Shown here piece after piece: positions 55,922 to 64,000 of a stretch of 64,000 nt of DNA. Made by a program: the position numbers and the translations under genes. Source of the stretch: Ardenticatenaceae bacterium. Its GTDB lineage: Bacteria > Chloroflexota > Anaerolineae > Promineifilales > Promineifilaceae. Under the pieces are notes generated by a model. The model had not been told where the DNA came from, did no database searches, and was given only the letters and a program-made list of their open reading frames with translations. Positions within the stretch are counted from its first letter, which is position 1. Every line of letters begins with the position of its first letter. The stretch lies in contig WYBM01000021.1 in assembly GCA_011525915.1 (NCBI GenBank), positions 1 through 64,000 on the forward strand, read 5' to 3'.

Positions 55922-57778
55922 TTATTTTACCACGTCGGTTACCATGATCAGATCATGGGCCCAACGTGAATCATCTGCCTGAAAAGCAGGCAGGCGCGCC
56001 CCCTCTGGCCAGGTGTACATGCCGGCAGCCAGTGTGAAGGGGGGTATAGAGGTAGGGGGAAGGAGAATGACGGCCGTGTACGGTACCATCACCCCCGGTG
56101 CCCAGGCCGACGTGGGCAGCCAGCCGCCCAGTGGGTCACCATCGGCCTGGGCGATGAGGTGGCCCTGGCTGTCCAGCACGTGCAGCAGCACCTTATAGTC
56201 GGCAGGCAGAGGCACCTCCGCTTTCCAGAAAAGGGTGACGACCAGGGTATGAGCGTCGGCAGTAGGGTGTAGGGTATAGCCGCGTAGGTGGATACCCGGC
56301 TCCAGCCGGGTATTAAGCGTGTGCGTGGGGGTGAGGACGTTAAAGTGGTACAGTGTCAGATCGCCCAACACCGTTTGCTGGGTGGCTGCCGAATCTGCCC
56401 AGGTAGATATGGCAGGCAATTGTTGAAAACGGCCGTTACCCCATAACCCATACCGCACCCCATCCCGCAGCTGGGCGTTGATCACCTCGGCTGGCTGCAA
56501 AAAGCCGGTGGCCATGCGCTTGGTAGACGTGTCGGCCAACGTGGGCGGCGTGTGCAGCCCGGCGGCCAGGGCCAGGAATGGCTCGTCGGTGAGGATAAAG
56601 CTGCCCGGTGCTGTTTCGCGCTGCAGATAATCCAGGGCGGCCTGGTAGCCGGGCGGCCATTCGCCCCAGGGGCGTGGGGCGGCCAGGTTGACGGCCAGGA
56701 AGCCCACCCCCAGCACGCCGGTAAACAAGGGAAGGAGCATGGGCCGGGCGCTGCGCTTTGGGGCCACGGCGCTTAATGTTTTAACGGCCGTCACCAGCCC
56801 CCCCCCGGCCAACGGCAGCAGCGGGTACACCAGGAAGATCAGGTAATGTTCCCACATAGGCTGCAGGCGGCTGAGGGTAAAAAGGGCCGCGGTCAGCCAG
56901 AGCAGACAAACGGTGATCGGGTAGCGATGATGGGTTGTTGGCGATTGATGCTTGTTGGCCAGCCACAACAGAAGGGCGCTGATGCCGGCCAGCGCTGCCA
57001 GGGCCCATTGCGCCCGCCAAAAGGCCAGCAGCTTTTGCCCATTTTTGGCGGCGGTGGCGCTGAGTGTGGCGTCCAGGGGGGCGCGGTTGTAGATGATGAC
57101 CCATTGTCTGAAGCCTTCGACATCTACCAGCAGCAGCCATAGTAAGGTGACAAGCACGGCCGTCAGGCCAAAGATGACAAGAGCTGTCAGGTCACGGTGA
57201 CTTACCCATGCCAGGCCCATGGGGACCAGCATAAAGAGCAAGACGGGGTGCACCCCCAGGCCAAGGGCAAAAAAGAGACCGGCCACAGCCGCGGCCGGCC
57301 AGCGCCCGGGAAACCGGGCGGCCAACAGCAGGGCCAACAGCATCAGGCTCATGGCCGGCAGGTCTGGGGTCACACTGGTGAGGCGGGGCAGGGTGTCCGG
57401 CAGCAGCAGGAACAGCAGCACGGCCGTAGGCCCGGCCCATCGCCCCCACCAGGCCGCCGCCAACGTTCCTAACGCGGCCAGGCCGGCGGTATTCAGCAGC
57501 AGCAGACCCAGGCGGGCGGCGGCCGGTGTAGGCCCGGCCAGGGTAAAAAAGAGCTGTACCCACCAGATGAGCAGGGGTGGCTTGTTGTAGACGATGGGGT
57601 CATACAGGGCGTGGCCCTGGTGGGCGAGCACGGCCGTTTGCAGCAGCACACCTTCGTCATAATCTGCGCCGTAGTCGGCCAGGTGGCCCAGCCCCACGCC
57701 CACGGCCAGCAGCAGCAAGGCGATCCAGGCCATGTAAAATGGCCAGCGTGAGCGTAAAAGGTGTGGCAAGGCGGGCAT
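55922..57778 (-). CDS. GT-C membrane glycosyltransferase-like protein with one beta-sandwich module
   Basis: A 618-residue GT39-like protein. After helix 1 comes YGADYDEGVLLQTA with the catalytic-type Asp-Glu, then LYDPIVYNKPPLLIWWVQLFF. About 12 helices run to residue 400, a beta-rich part follows, and one module (about 490-610; YKVLLHVLDSQGHLIAQADG, AAGMYTWPEGARLPA) ends the chain. The frame is open to 58045, but the extra N terminus runs through a 14-bp tandem repeat and has odd composition, so I start at the ATG at 57776-57778 (RSRWPFYMAWIALLLLAVG follows). No strong Shine-Dalgarno is seen. Confidence 0.8.
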   Translation of the reverse strand: MPALPHLLRSRWPFYMAWIALLLLAVGVGLGHLADYGADYDEGVLLQTAVLAHQGHALYDPIVYNKPPLLIWWVQLFFTLAGPTPAAARLGLLLLNTAGLAALGTLAAAWWGRWAGPTAVLLFLLLPDTLPRLTSVTPDLPAMSLMLLALLLAARFPGRWPAAAVAGLFFALGLGVHPVLLFMLVPMGLAWVSHRDLTALVIFGLTAVLVTLLWLLLVDVEGFRQWVIIYNRAPLDATLSATAAKNGQKLLAFWRAQWALAALAGISALLLWLANKHQSPTTHHRYPITVCLLWLTAALFTLSRLQPMWEHYLIFLVYPLLPLAGGGLVTAVKTLSAVAPKRSARPMLLPLFTGVLGVGFLAVNLAAPRPWGEWPPGYQAALDYLQRETAPGSFILTDEPFLALAAGLHTPPTLADTSTKRMATGFLQPAEVINAQLRDGVRYGLWGNGRFQQLPAISTWADSAATQQTVLGDLTLYHFNVLTPTHTLNTRLEPGIHLRGYTLHPTADAHTLVVTLFWKAEVPLPADYKVLLHVLDSQGHLIAQADGDPLGGWLPTSAWAPGVMVPYTAVILLPPTSIPPFTLAAGMYTWPEGARLPAFQADDSRWAHDLIMVTDVVK

Positions 57779-57823
57779 GAGTGGTATTGTGGCCCACTTT
57801 ATGAGGCGGGGCAACCGGGTTGG

Positions 57824-57874
57824 GGCAGCCGGGCTGAGGCAGCCGGGCTTAGGCAGCCGGGCTGAGGCAGCCGG
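57824..57874. repeat. 14-bp tandem repeat, 3.6 copies
   Basis: GGCAGCCGGGCTGA repeats at 57824, 57838 (one change), 57852 and partly 57866, in the spacer between the divergent GT-C and HU-like genes. It is the reason for preferring the downstream start of the GT-C gene. Confidence 0.85.
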
Positions 57875-57983
57875 CGGCATTGACAAAACGGCCGTGGTCA
57901 TTATAGTTGCGGGCATCGTTAATTCATCGTCGCGGCAGGCATTCACCAGAATGTGTGTCGCCAGCCATAAGAGGAGCTGTACC

Positions 57984-58370
57984 ATGCCAACCAAATACAA
58001 TGTCATTCCCAAACGCAACCCACGTGACCCCAACGCCCCGCCCAAGTATTACCCCAGCGTGGTAGCCGGCGGCCGTATTACGCTGCGCCAGCTGGCCCGG
58101 CAGATTGCCGAAATTTCCACGGTCAGCACCGTGGATACCGTGGCGGTGCTAGAGGCCTTGCTGACTATCATCCCCCGTGAGATTGCCGACGGCAATATTG
58201 TAGAATTAGGCGATTTTGGCTCCTTCCGGCTGCGGGTGCAGTCCAACGGGGCAGACACGGCCGAAGCCGTCAGCGCCGGCAACATCACCAATGTCAAGCC
58301 CCTGTTTGCCCCCGGCAAAGAGTTTAAAAAAGCCCTGAATAACACCGACTTTGAAAAGGCCGCCAGTTAA
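57984..58370 (+). CDS. HU/IHF-like DNA-binding protein
   Basis: A 128-residue member of the HU superfamily: ARQIAEISTVSTVDTVAVLEALLTIIPREIADGNIVELGDFGSFRLRV carries the dimer core split by the beta-arm region, and ends in VKPLFAPGKEFKKALN. The longer N terminus (MPTKYNVIPKRNPRDPNAPPKYYPSV) is like that of the HU-like proteins of Bacteroidota and some Chloroflexota rather than E. coli HU. It probably bends or compacts DNA. GAGGAG lies 7 nt before the ATG; the frame is open upstream to 57777 but that part holds the tandem repeat. Confidence 0.88.
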   Translation: MPTKYNVIPKRNPRDPNAPPKYYPSVVAGGRITLRQLARQIAEISTVSTVDTVAVLEALLTIIPREIADGNIVELGDFGSFRLRVQSNGADTAEAVSAGNITNVKPLFAPGKEFKKALNNTDFEKAAS

Positions 58371-58371
58371 C

Positions 58372-58503
58372 ACTTGTTTGAAGTAATCAGTGTTCAGTGA
58401 TTCAGTTGTCAGTGATCGGTTGGGTATCCTTCTGGACTGATGACTGGATACTGGACACTGATGACTGATTACCTGGCAAAAGTCTGAAGTTACTTTTTAA
58501 CGA
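58372..58503. repeat. Intergenic CAGT-word repeat, copy 5
   Basis: Matches 26296-26410 almost word for word: GATC/CGGTTGGGT, TTCTGGACTGATGACTGGA, ACTGGACACTGATGACT, TTACCTGGCAAAAGTC, then GAAGTTAC-TTTTTAACGA. It starts two bases after the HU gene stop. Confidence 0.8.
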
Positions 58504-58521
58504 ACCACAAGGGAAGTGGCA

Positions 58522-58585
58522 AAAGTTCCCTTGAGAACTTTCCGAAGTTCCCTAGGGAAAACCGAAAAGTTCCCTTGAGAACTTT
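58522..58585. repeat. Twice-repeated AAAGTTC hairpin
   Basis: AAAGTTCCCTTGAGAACTTT occurs at 58522-58541 and 58566-58585. Each copy folds as a 7-bp stem (AAAGTTC/GAACTTT) with a 6-nt loop; a half-copy (GAAGTTCCCTAGGGAA) lies between. The second copy is followed by TT and then the stop of the lipoprotein gene. It can serve as a weak terminator for either neighbour. Confidence 0.7.
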
Positions 58586-60028
58586 TTAACGCGGCCCGGC
58601 AGCGGGAAACAACTTATACCAATGCCAGCAGCACGAACCTAAGCCAAAGACCAAACTCATCTCTATGGGGGTACTGCCATTGGCGTCGAGCAAAAACATT
58701 GTACTGTTGAAGAAGAGTTCACGGCTTAACGCGTACTGCCCGTCTGGTGACCAATACAGGGCAGTTTCATGTTGGGGTATGTCTGGGCTTATTTTTGTGA
58801 GCTCACCGGATTCTATGCTAAGGTCATACAAGGCAGTAACTGCCGGTCCATGTAGTGCAGAAGCACTAAAACGGAGCTGATTGTCAGCTAGCGGCATTAA
58901 GCTATTGAATTGGACGGTTAAGGGTAATTGAAAGGTCTTGTCTTGGACCATAAGTGGTTCGCTATCAGGATTTACGTGCCAGGTTTCCACAGAGCCATCA
59001 GTTCGAATAACAATGATCATCGTTTCATTTAGCCAGGCGACATTGTCTCGAGCATGACCTGAAAAGGCATCTGGTATCTCAAAAGACCGATTAGTATCGC
59101 GTTCGATTACACGATAGGTACTCTCCTCGTATCTGTGTTCATACACAAGCAAGTGACGGCCGTCTGATGACCAGAGGTAAGGTATAAATTTTGTATAGGC
59201 GGTTCCAGGGTTTTTGTCCTGGTCTGCCGGATTAAGCGGAGGGAGCAAATAGGTATTGGTACTTGGTGAGATGGCAACAACCGGATTAATCGGCTTGGCA
59301 GACAGGTTAGCTACCCAGATGCCAGCCTGATCACTCCAACTTAAATCACTGCCTGTTGGCCAGGTCAGTTGTTGATGAGGCCAGTTCCAGCCAGCCCCAG
59401 AGTTTACCGTGAAAATCGGTGACTTAACAGAGACTTGCTGGTTCTCAATCACAATTTCGTGAACTGTTACTGTGGCTGAGTCAGGAGAATCACCGGAAAC
59501 ATAAGCCAGCCAACGGCCGTTTGGCGAGATTGAAAAGGATGTATCATAGGGTACAGCCAGTGATATGGTAGATGTGCTTAGCAACTCATGCACGGTTTGG
59601 GTGGGAATATGAAAAATCATTAATGCGAATTCTTGTTTGGGTGTGATCTCTTGCAGAAACACGACTAAATCTGCCGCATAGATAGGTGGAGAATTTACAC
59701 CATTTGCCAATGCTTTTACTTCGCCGGTGTGTGGGCTCCATTGCTGCAAAGTGCCGTCACGCACAAAGAGGATGGATGCCGAAGGCAGCATCGGCCCAGA
59801 TGTGGCCGTTGGTGTGGGGAGGGGAGCAGACGTGGGTTCAATGGTGACTGGGGGAATGGGAGTAGGGGTAGGAGGCATGGGCGTCCCGGTAGCGGTAAGA
59901 GAGGGGTGTGTGGTTGGGAGCGCCGCTGTTAAAGTGGGGTGCACGGTCATAACAACGACGCCTACATCAGGCTGACAGGCAGCTAAAAAGGTGAGGCAGA
60001 TGAAGAATAACCACGTTCTTGACACCAT
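58586..60028 (-). CDS. Lipoprotein with beta-propeller (WD40/TolB-like) repeats
   Basis: A 480-residue exported lipoprotein. The signal peptide ends in FLAACQ (lipobox, Cys about 17). A Pro/Thr-rich spacer (about 28-80, PTPTPIPPVTIEPTSA) follows, then a propeller with blades such as FSISPNGRWLAYVSGD, LWSSDGRHLLVYEH and YWSPDGQYALSREL. It may read as a surface sensor or scaffold; no enzyme motif is seen. The ATG at 60026-60028 is chosen because it places the signal peptide at the start. There is no clear Shine-Dalgarno. Confidence 0.8.
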   Translation of the reverse strand: MVSRTWLFFICLTFLAACQPDVGVVVMTVHPTLTAALPTTHPSLTATGTPMPPTPTPIPPVTIEPTSAPLPTPTATSGPMLPSASILFVRDGTLQQWSPHTGEVKALANGVNSPPIYAADLVVFLQEITPKQEFALMIFHIPTQTVHELLSTSTISLAVPYDTSFSISPNGRWLAYVSGDSPDSATVTVHEIVIENQQVSVKSPIFTVNSGAGWNWPHQQLTWPTGSDLSWSDQAGIWVANLSAKPINPVVAISPSTNTYLLPPLNPADQDKNPGTAYTKFIPYLWSSDGRHLLVYEHRYEESTYRVIERDTNRSFEIPDAFSGHARDNVAWLNETMIIVIRTDGSVETWHVNPDSEPLMVQDKTFQLPLTVQFNSLMPLADNQLRFSASALHGPAVTALYDLSIESGELTKISPDIPQHETALYWSPDGQYALSRELFFNSTMFLLDANGSTPIEMSLVFGLGSCCWHWYKLFPAAGPR

Positions 60029-60100
60029 GAAACAAATATAGGGCAAAATAATAAAATTTGCCCTATATGTTACCAACAAATTTCCAATGTTGTTTGTGAT

Positions 60101-61996
60101 TTAGAACAGGCCCACCACCTTGCCTGTTTCCAGGTCTACGTCAATGTCGTAATAGGCCGGGCGGGTGGGCAGGCCGGGCATGGTGCTCATGGTCCCCAGC
60201 AGCGGGTAGAGGAAACCGGCGCCCACACTGGCGCGAATATCACGCACCGGCACGATGAAACCAGACGGCCGTCCTTTCAAATTGGGGTCATGGCTCAGGC
60301 TCAGGTGGGTCTTGGCCATGCAAATGGGCAGCTTGTCAAAGCCGTTGCGGGTGTACAGGGCGATCTTCTTTTCCGCTTCTTCTGAATATTCCACGCCGGC
60401 CGCGCCATACATCTTTATGGCAATGGCTTCGATCTTGGCTTTGATGCTGTCTTCCATGGGATAAAGGAACTTAAAGTTGGAAGGTTTTTCGCAGGCGGCC
60501 ATCACCGCCTGGCCCAAGGCCACGGAACCGGCGCCACCGTCGGCCCAATGGTTGCTCATGACGGCGTCTTCGGCACCGGCCGCTTTGGCAATGCGGCGCA
60601 CGACCTCTACTTCGGCGTCGGTATCATCCGTAAAGCGGTTGATGGCCACCACCACCGGCACGCCAAAACCGACGGCGTTTTCAATGTGTTTCACCAGGTT
60701 GGTGCAGCCGGCTTCCAGCAGTTCCAGGTTCTCTTCGGTGTAGGCCGGGGGCAGGGGTACGCCGGCCACCACTTTGGGCCCGCCGCCATGCATCTTCAGG
60801 GCGCGAATGGTGGCTACCAACACCACGCAGTTGGGGATCAGGCCGCTGTACCGGCACTTGATGTTAAAGAACTTCTCCATGCCGATGTCCGCACCAAAGC
60901 CGGCTTCTGTCAACACGTAACCATCTGGCCCTACCAGCTTTAAGGCGATCTGGTCGGCGACGATGGAGGAGTTGCCGTGGGCGATGTTGGCAAAAGGCCC
61001 GGCATGCACAAAAGCGGGCGTGCCTTCCAGCGTTTGCATCAGATTGGGCATGATGGCGTCTTTCATGAGCACGGTTAGCGCCCCGCCTACACCCAGATCA
61101 TCGGCCGTCACCGGCGCGCCCTGACGGTTGACGCCAATGACCATGCCCCCCAGCCGTTCCCGCATATCTGCCAGGCTGCTGGTCAGGGCCAGAATGGCCA
61201 TAATCTCGCTGGCCACGGTAATGTCAAAGCCGGTGTCACGTTGAAACTTTTCGTTGGGCCCCTGGCCAATGGTGACGCCCCGCAGGTAACGATCATTGGT
61301 GTCCACCACACGCCGCCAGGTGATGCTGTCGGGGTCAATGTCCAGCCGTACAAACCGGTTGACTTCTTCTTCCGTCATGTCGTTGGGGTCGGTTTTATGA
61401 ATGTCCAGCTTCTGCAGGCGGCGCAGCATCACGGGGGAGAAGTGGCGGTGGCCTTCTTTGTTCGGGGGACAAAGCCGGTTCCAAAGGGCGCTGTCTGATT
61501 GGGTATTTTCGTGGTGGATGCGGGTGTCTATGGCCGCCGCCAGCAGGTTGTTGGCAGCGGTGATGGCGTGCAGGTCGCCGGTCAGGTGCAGGTTGAACTC
61601 TTCCATGGGGATGATCTGGCTGTACCCACCACCGGCCGCGCCGCCCTTGATGCCAAAGGTTGGCCCCTGGCTGGGCTGGCGAATGCAGGTAAACACCTTC
61701 TGATTCAGATGGGCACCTAAGGCCTGGCTGAGGCCCACGGTGGTGGTGGTTTTGCCTTCGCCCAGCGGCGTAGGGGTGATGGCTGTGACCACGATGTACT
61801 TGCCGTTGGGCTTGTCTTTGAGCCGGGCACGCACCGTGAGGCGCACTTTGGCTTTATCACGGCCGTAAGGGATTAGTTCTTCCGGCAAGATGCCCACTTC
61901 CTCGGCAATCTGGGCAATGGGTAATGGTTCCTGGGCCTGGGCAATGTCAATGTCAGAGGGCACAGGACGTAATAGATTTTGCAGTTTGTGGGGCAT
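60101..61996 (-). CDS. fhs: Formate-tetrahydrofolate ligase, long eukaryote-like form
   Basis: A 631-residue enzyme that makes 10-formyl-THF from formate, ATP and THF. The P-loop is [14 protein letters not shown]; further blocks are [55 protein letters not shown] and [12 protein letters not shown]. The chain is longer than the roughly 557 residues of common bacterial FTHFS and, from memory, follows the C-terminal domain of animal C1-THF synthase almost block for block, including the final [23 protein letters not shown] lies 6 nt before the ATG. It supports purine and one-carbon metabolism, or acetate formation. It lies 27 bp downstream of the MFS gene. Confidence 0.96.
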   Translation of the reverse strand: MPHKLQNLLRPVPSDIDIAQAQEPLPIAQIAEEVGILPEELIPYGRDKAKVRLTVRARLKDKPNGKYIVVTAITPTPLGEGKTTTTVGLSQALGAHLNQKVFTCIRQPSQGPTFGIKGGAAGGGYSQIIPMEEFNLHLTGDLHAITAANNLLAAAIDTRIHHENTQSDSALWNRLCPPNKEGHRHFSPVMLRRLQKLDIHKTDPNDMTEEEVNRFVRLDIDPDSITWRRVVDTNDRYLRGVTIGQGPNEKFQRDTGFDITVASEIMAILALTSSLADMRERLGGMVIGVNRQGAPVTADDLGVGGALTVLMKDAIMPNLMQTLEGTPAFVHAGPFANIAHGNSSIVADQIALKLVGPDGYVLTEAGFGADIGMEKFFNIKCRYSGLIPNCVVLVATIRALKMHGGGPKVVAGVPLPPAYTEENLELLEAGCTNLVKHIENAVGFGVPVVVAINRFTDDTDAEVEVVRRIAKAAGAEDAVMSNHWADGGAGSVALGQAVMAACEKPSNFKFLYPMEDSIKAKIEAIAIKMYGAAGVEYSEEAEKKIALYTRNGFDKLPICMAKTHLSLSHDPNLKGRPSGFIVPVRDIRASVGAGFLYPLLGTMSTMPGLPTRPAYYDIDVDLETGKVVGLF

Positions 61997-62023
61997 GGGA
62001 GACTCCTTTCAAATGGTTAATTG

Positions 62024-63346
62024 TTAATGGCTCTGTATTTGGCTAGATGTGGCACGGTCGGCCAGTGTTTGACTGACGGCCGTGATGTCTTGAGAGATAG
62101 TTTTACTGACTCTATAGTAGCAAAGAGCGGCTGGAATGACGACTAACTGAAACAAAGCCAGGGTGATGGCGTAATTGTCGGGGGCGTCGATCATCAAGCG
62201 GGTCAGGAGCCAACTGGCTAGGGCCACGCTCAGGGCGCTGCCGCTGGCGCGGGTAAGGCGGCTGAGGCCGATGACGGTGCCCCGATGTTCTGGCAGGTTG
62301 ACATCGGTCATCATGGCCGCCCAGTTAGGGGCATCGACCGCCTGGAAGACCAGGGCCAGCATGGCCACCAGAAAGGCCAAGAATATCCAGCCATTGGTGA
62401 ACAGGTTCAGCAGCACCGCCCAGGCAACCTGCCCCAAATGGCCATCCGTGGGAATGTTTAGGCCGTGCAGGGGAATAAAGTAGAGCAGGATAAAAAAGGG
62501 AATGGCGGTCAGCAAACCGCCCAGGGCCAGGAAGGGGCGGCCGCGTGGATTGCGCTGGTGCCAACGGTCGCCTACATGCCCACTGAGGACGGCCGTAAAG
62601 GCCCCCAGACTGAACAAGGCCACAAACATATTGCCCACCACGGTGGCCATTTCCAGTCCATACCCTTGGGCCTGCACCCGGGCGATGGCCCAACGGGGAA
62701 TCCATAACGTGGAGCCAAAGGCCAGGGCAAACGTAAAGCTCTGGGTCAGCAGCCAGCGGGTGGTAGGCTGGCGCAAGATCGGCAGTAAGTCGCCGCGGCG
62801 AATGCGGTAGTCATAGGTATGGCCAGTGGCGAAGACGGCGGCCAGTTCTGGCTCTGCCTGGCCGCGCAGGGGTTCCGGCGTGAAAAGGTACAGGATGGCA
62901 AAAAGAAAGCCCGTGCCAGCGATGAAAAAAAAGGGCCAGCGCCAATCGGCAGCGCCCACCGTGCCTGCCAGCAACGAGCCTAAGGCCGCCCCCACACCCT
63001 GAGAGATGCTCCACAAGCTCAGGGCCAGCCCTCGCCGCTGTGCCGGCACCATATCGCTGATGATGCTAAAGCCGATGGAGGCGATGCCGCCTACGCCCAC
63101 GGCCGTGAGCATTTGAAACAGCAAAAATTGGGTGTAGTTTTGCGAAAGCCCGGTGAGGATCATGGCGGTACCCCAAAGCAGGGTGCCATACAAGAGCAAG
63201 GGTTTGCGCTGCTGTTGGTCACCGCGGTACCCCCAGAGGATGGCGGCGACAGCGACTACAAACAGATAGACGGCCGTGACCAGCCCCAAGGCGGCTTCAT
63301 GGGCATTCAGGTCACGGGCGATGATGGCATAAAGGGGAGGAAGCAC
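62024..63346 (-). CDS. MFS permease, 5' end uncertain
   Basis: A 440-residue permease with 11 visible membrane segments starting at MLPPLYAIIARDL (GTG codon). The loop WGYRGDQQQRKPLL and GGIASIGFSIISDMVPAQRRGLALSL are typical MFS motifs. The same frame continues upstream for 23 codons and encodes a perfect first helix (FTFTVFIVLASLDNAAAGVL), but then hits TAG at 63416-63418 without any ATG, GTG or TTG. An ATG lies in another frame further up. So the real gene either has a frameshift near 63410 or uses an unusual start. Substrate unknown. Confidence 0.82.
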   Translation of the reverse strand: MLPPLYAIIARDLNAHEAALGLVTAVYLFVVAVAAILWGYRGDQQQRKPLLLYGTLLWGTAMILTGLSQNYTQFLLFQMLTAVGVGGIASIGFSIISDMVPAQRRGLALSLWSISQGVGAALGSLLAGTVGAADWRWPFFFIAGTGFLFAILYLFTPEPLRGQAEPELAAVFATGHTYDYRIRRGDLLPILRQPTTRWLLTQSFTFALAFGSTLWIPRWAIARVQAQGYGLEMATVVGNMFVALFSLGAFTAVLSGHVGDRWHQRNPRGRPFLALGGLLTAIPFFILLYFIPLHGLNIPTDGHLGQVAWAVLLNLFTNGWIFLAFLVAMLALVFQAVDAPNWAAMMTDVNLPEHRGTVIGLSRLTRASGSALSVALASWLLTRLMIDAPDNYAITLALFQLVVIPAALCYYRVSKTISQDITAVSQTLADRATSSQIQSH

Positions 63347-63500
63347 ACCAGCGGCTGCGTTGTCTAACGAGGCCAGAACAATGAAGACGGTGAAGGTAAA
63401 GATGGCGCGTATGATCTAATCCGTAATGGGTCATTGGTGATCCGCGGGTCGGACGCTCAGTCAGATGATGGTTTGCGGATCACCGTCTATGGATGGTTGG

Positions 63501-64000
63501 TTAGCGGCGTTTGAAAATGAAGACGGCCGTACCGGCCGCCAACAGTAAACCAGCGCCTGCCAGTAAGAGCGTGGAAAAGTCAGGGCTATTGGCCGCCGGG
63601 GTATCATTACCAGGAGCTACGGCCGTGACCATTGAAGCTGGCAGAGGTAGGGCGGCCACACTGGTTGGCAGCGTGATGGGCGTAGCGGTATGCGTCGGTG
63701 TTACCGCTGAAATGTCTTTGACGTTGGTCTGAACGCCCTCTTCGGTGGCGCTGGCCGGGTAAGGGCTGGTTTCGTTTTCGCTGGTCAGCGGTACAGCAAC
63801 AATCGTTTCCCCGGAAGTGGTGTCTGTCTGGGTGGGAATTAGCGTGGGGGAAGGCGGCAGCGCTGTAGGGCATGACGGTGGGGGCGTAGGCTGCCAGGGG
63901 GCGCCAGGCGTCACCGTAACGCCGCCGCGCAGGGGGGCGGGGGCAATGGGGACCTTGGCGGTGTTGCCTTGCACCTCGATAACCTCATCGGCGACCCAAC
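63501..64000 (-). CDS. C-terminal part of a surface protein with a Pro/Thr-rich stalk and membrane anchor (runs off the window)
   Basis: The frame is open to the window edge, so the N terminus is missing. Visible are the end of what looks like an SH3-type module (WVADEVIEVQGN), a long Pro/Thr/Ser-rich stalk (about 120 residues), a hydrophobic helix (STLLLAGAGLLLAAGTAVFIF) and a short basic tail KRR. The order suggests an outside-facing protein held by a C-terminal membrane anchor. No LPxTG motif precedes the helix. ATP-binding or enzyme motifs are absent from the visible part. Confidence 0.7.
   Translation of the reverse strand, partial: WVADEVIEVQGNTAKVPIAPAPLRGGVTVTPGAPWQPTPPPSCPTALPPSPTLIPTQTDTTSGETIVAVPLTSENETSPYPASATEEGVQTNVKDISAVTPTHTATPITLPTSVAALPLPASMVTAVAPGNDTPAANSPDFSTLLLAGAGLLLAAGTAVFIFKRR

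Noticed and set aside
57779..58045. Longer N terminus for the GT-C protein ending at 55922
   Set aside because: It would run through a 14-bp tandem repeat and has no family features; the ATG at 57778 gives the expected short tail before helix 1.

Overview
The window is a gene-dense stretch of a mid-GC bacterial chromosome. I see no rRNA, tRNA, CRISPR array, phage or insertion sequence. Gene content (SelA, ClpC, four-domain S1, PknB-type kinases, several large GT-C membrane proteins with beta-sandwich tails, S9 peptidases, LysM and Pro/Thr-rich surface lipoproteins) suggests a Chloroflexota (Anaerolineae-like) genome. That placement is inference from gene style, not from a marker phylogeny.

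Layout. 0-4.1 kb: minus-strand run of a methyltransferase, GT4 glycosyltransferase, histidine kinase and response regulator. 4.3-6.7 kb: pyrC-pyrB, with a candidate attenuation leader upstream. 6.7-12.5 kb: DinB-like protein, a remnant of an SDR gene, a hydroxyisobutyrate-dehydrogenase-like enzyme, bipA (plus strand) and an S9 peptidase. 12.6-16.7 kb: small membrane protein and a heterodimeric ABC exporter. 17.2-26.3 kb: malic enzyme, MFS permease, rnhB, two GT2 glycosyltransferases, oligopeptidase B, rfbD-like reductase and an SRPBCC protein. 26.4-35.9 kb: Crp/Fnr regulator, a metallo-beta-lactamase-fold protein without zinc histidines, AlaX-type editing protein, GAF/PAS histidine kinase, tsaD, selA, small proteins and an SDR. 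36-43.6 kb: DnaE2-like polymerase, a wrecked two-component pair, a Ser/Thr kinase fused to a caspase-like domain, and a LysM lipoprotein. 43.7-47.4 kb: clpC and an S1 protein. 47.6-58 kb: four large GT-C proteins and a transglutaminase-like protein. 58-64 kb: HU-like protein, a beta-propeller lipoprotein, formate-tetrahydrofolate ligase, an MFS permease and the end of a surface protein.

Two repeat systems run through the whole window. First, the 8-bp palindrome ACGGCCGT occurs about 115-120 times by eye (about one per 550 bp; about one expected in total by chance), in genes and spacers alike. It looks like a highly iterated palindrome comparable in style to cyanobacterial HIP1. Second, short-word intergenic repeats built from CAGT / GTTAAT / GATTAG words sit directly at gene 3' ends and in several cases supply the stop codon. 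They also lie beside decayed genes.

The most unusual proteins are the kinase with a caspase-like domain whose catalytic cysteine position is Thr, the metallo-beta-lactamase-fold protein that has lost every zinc-binding His, and the FTHFS and pyrC/pyrB products that resemble the eukaryotic C1-synthase and CAD domains.
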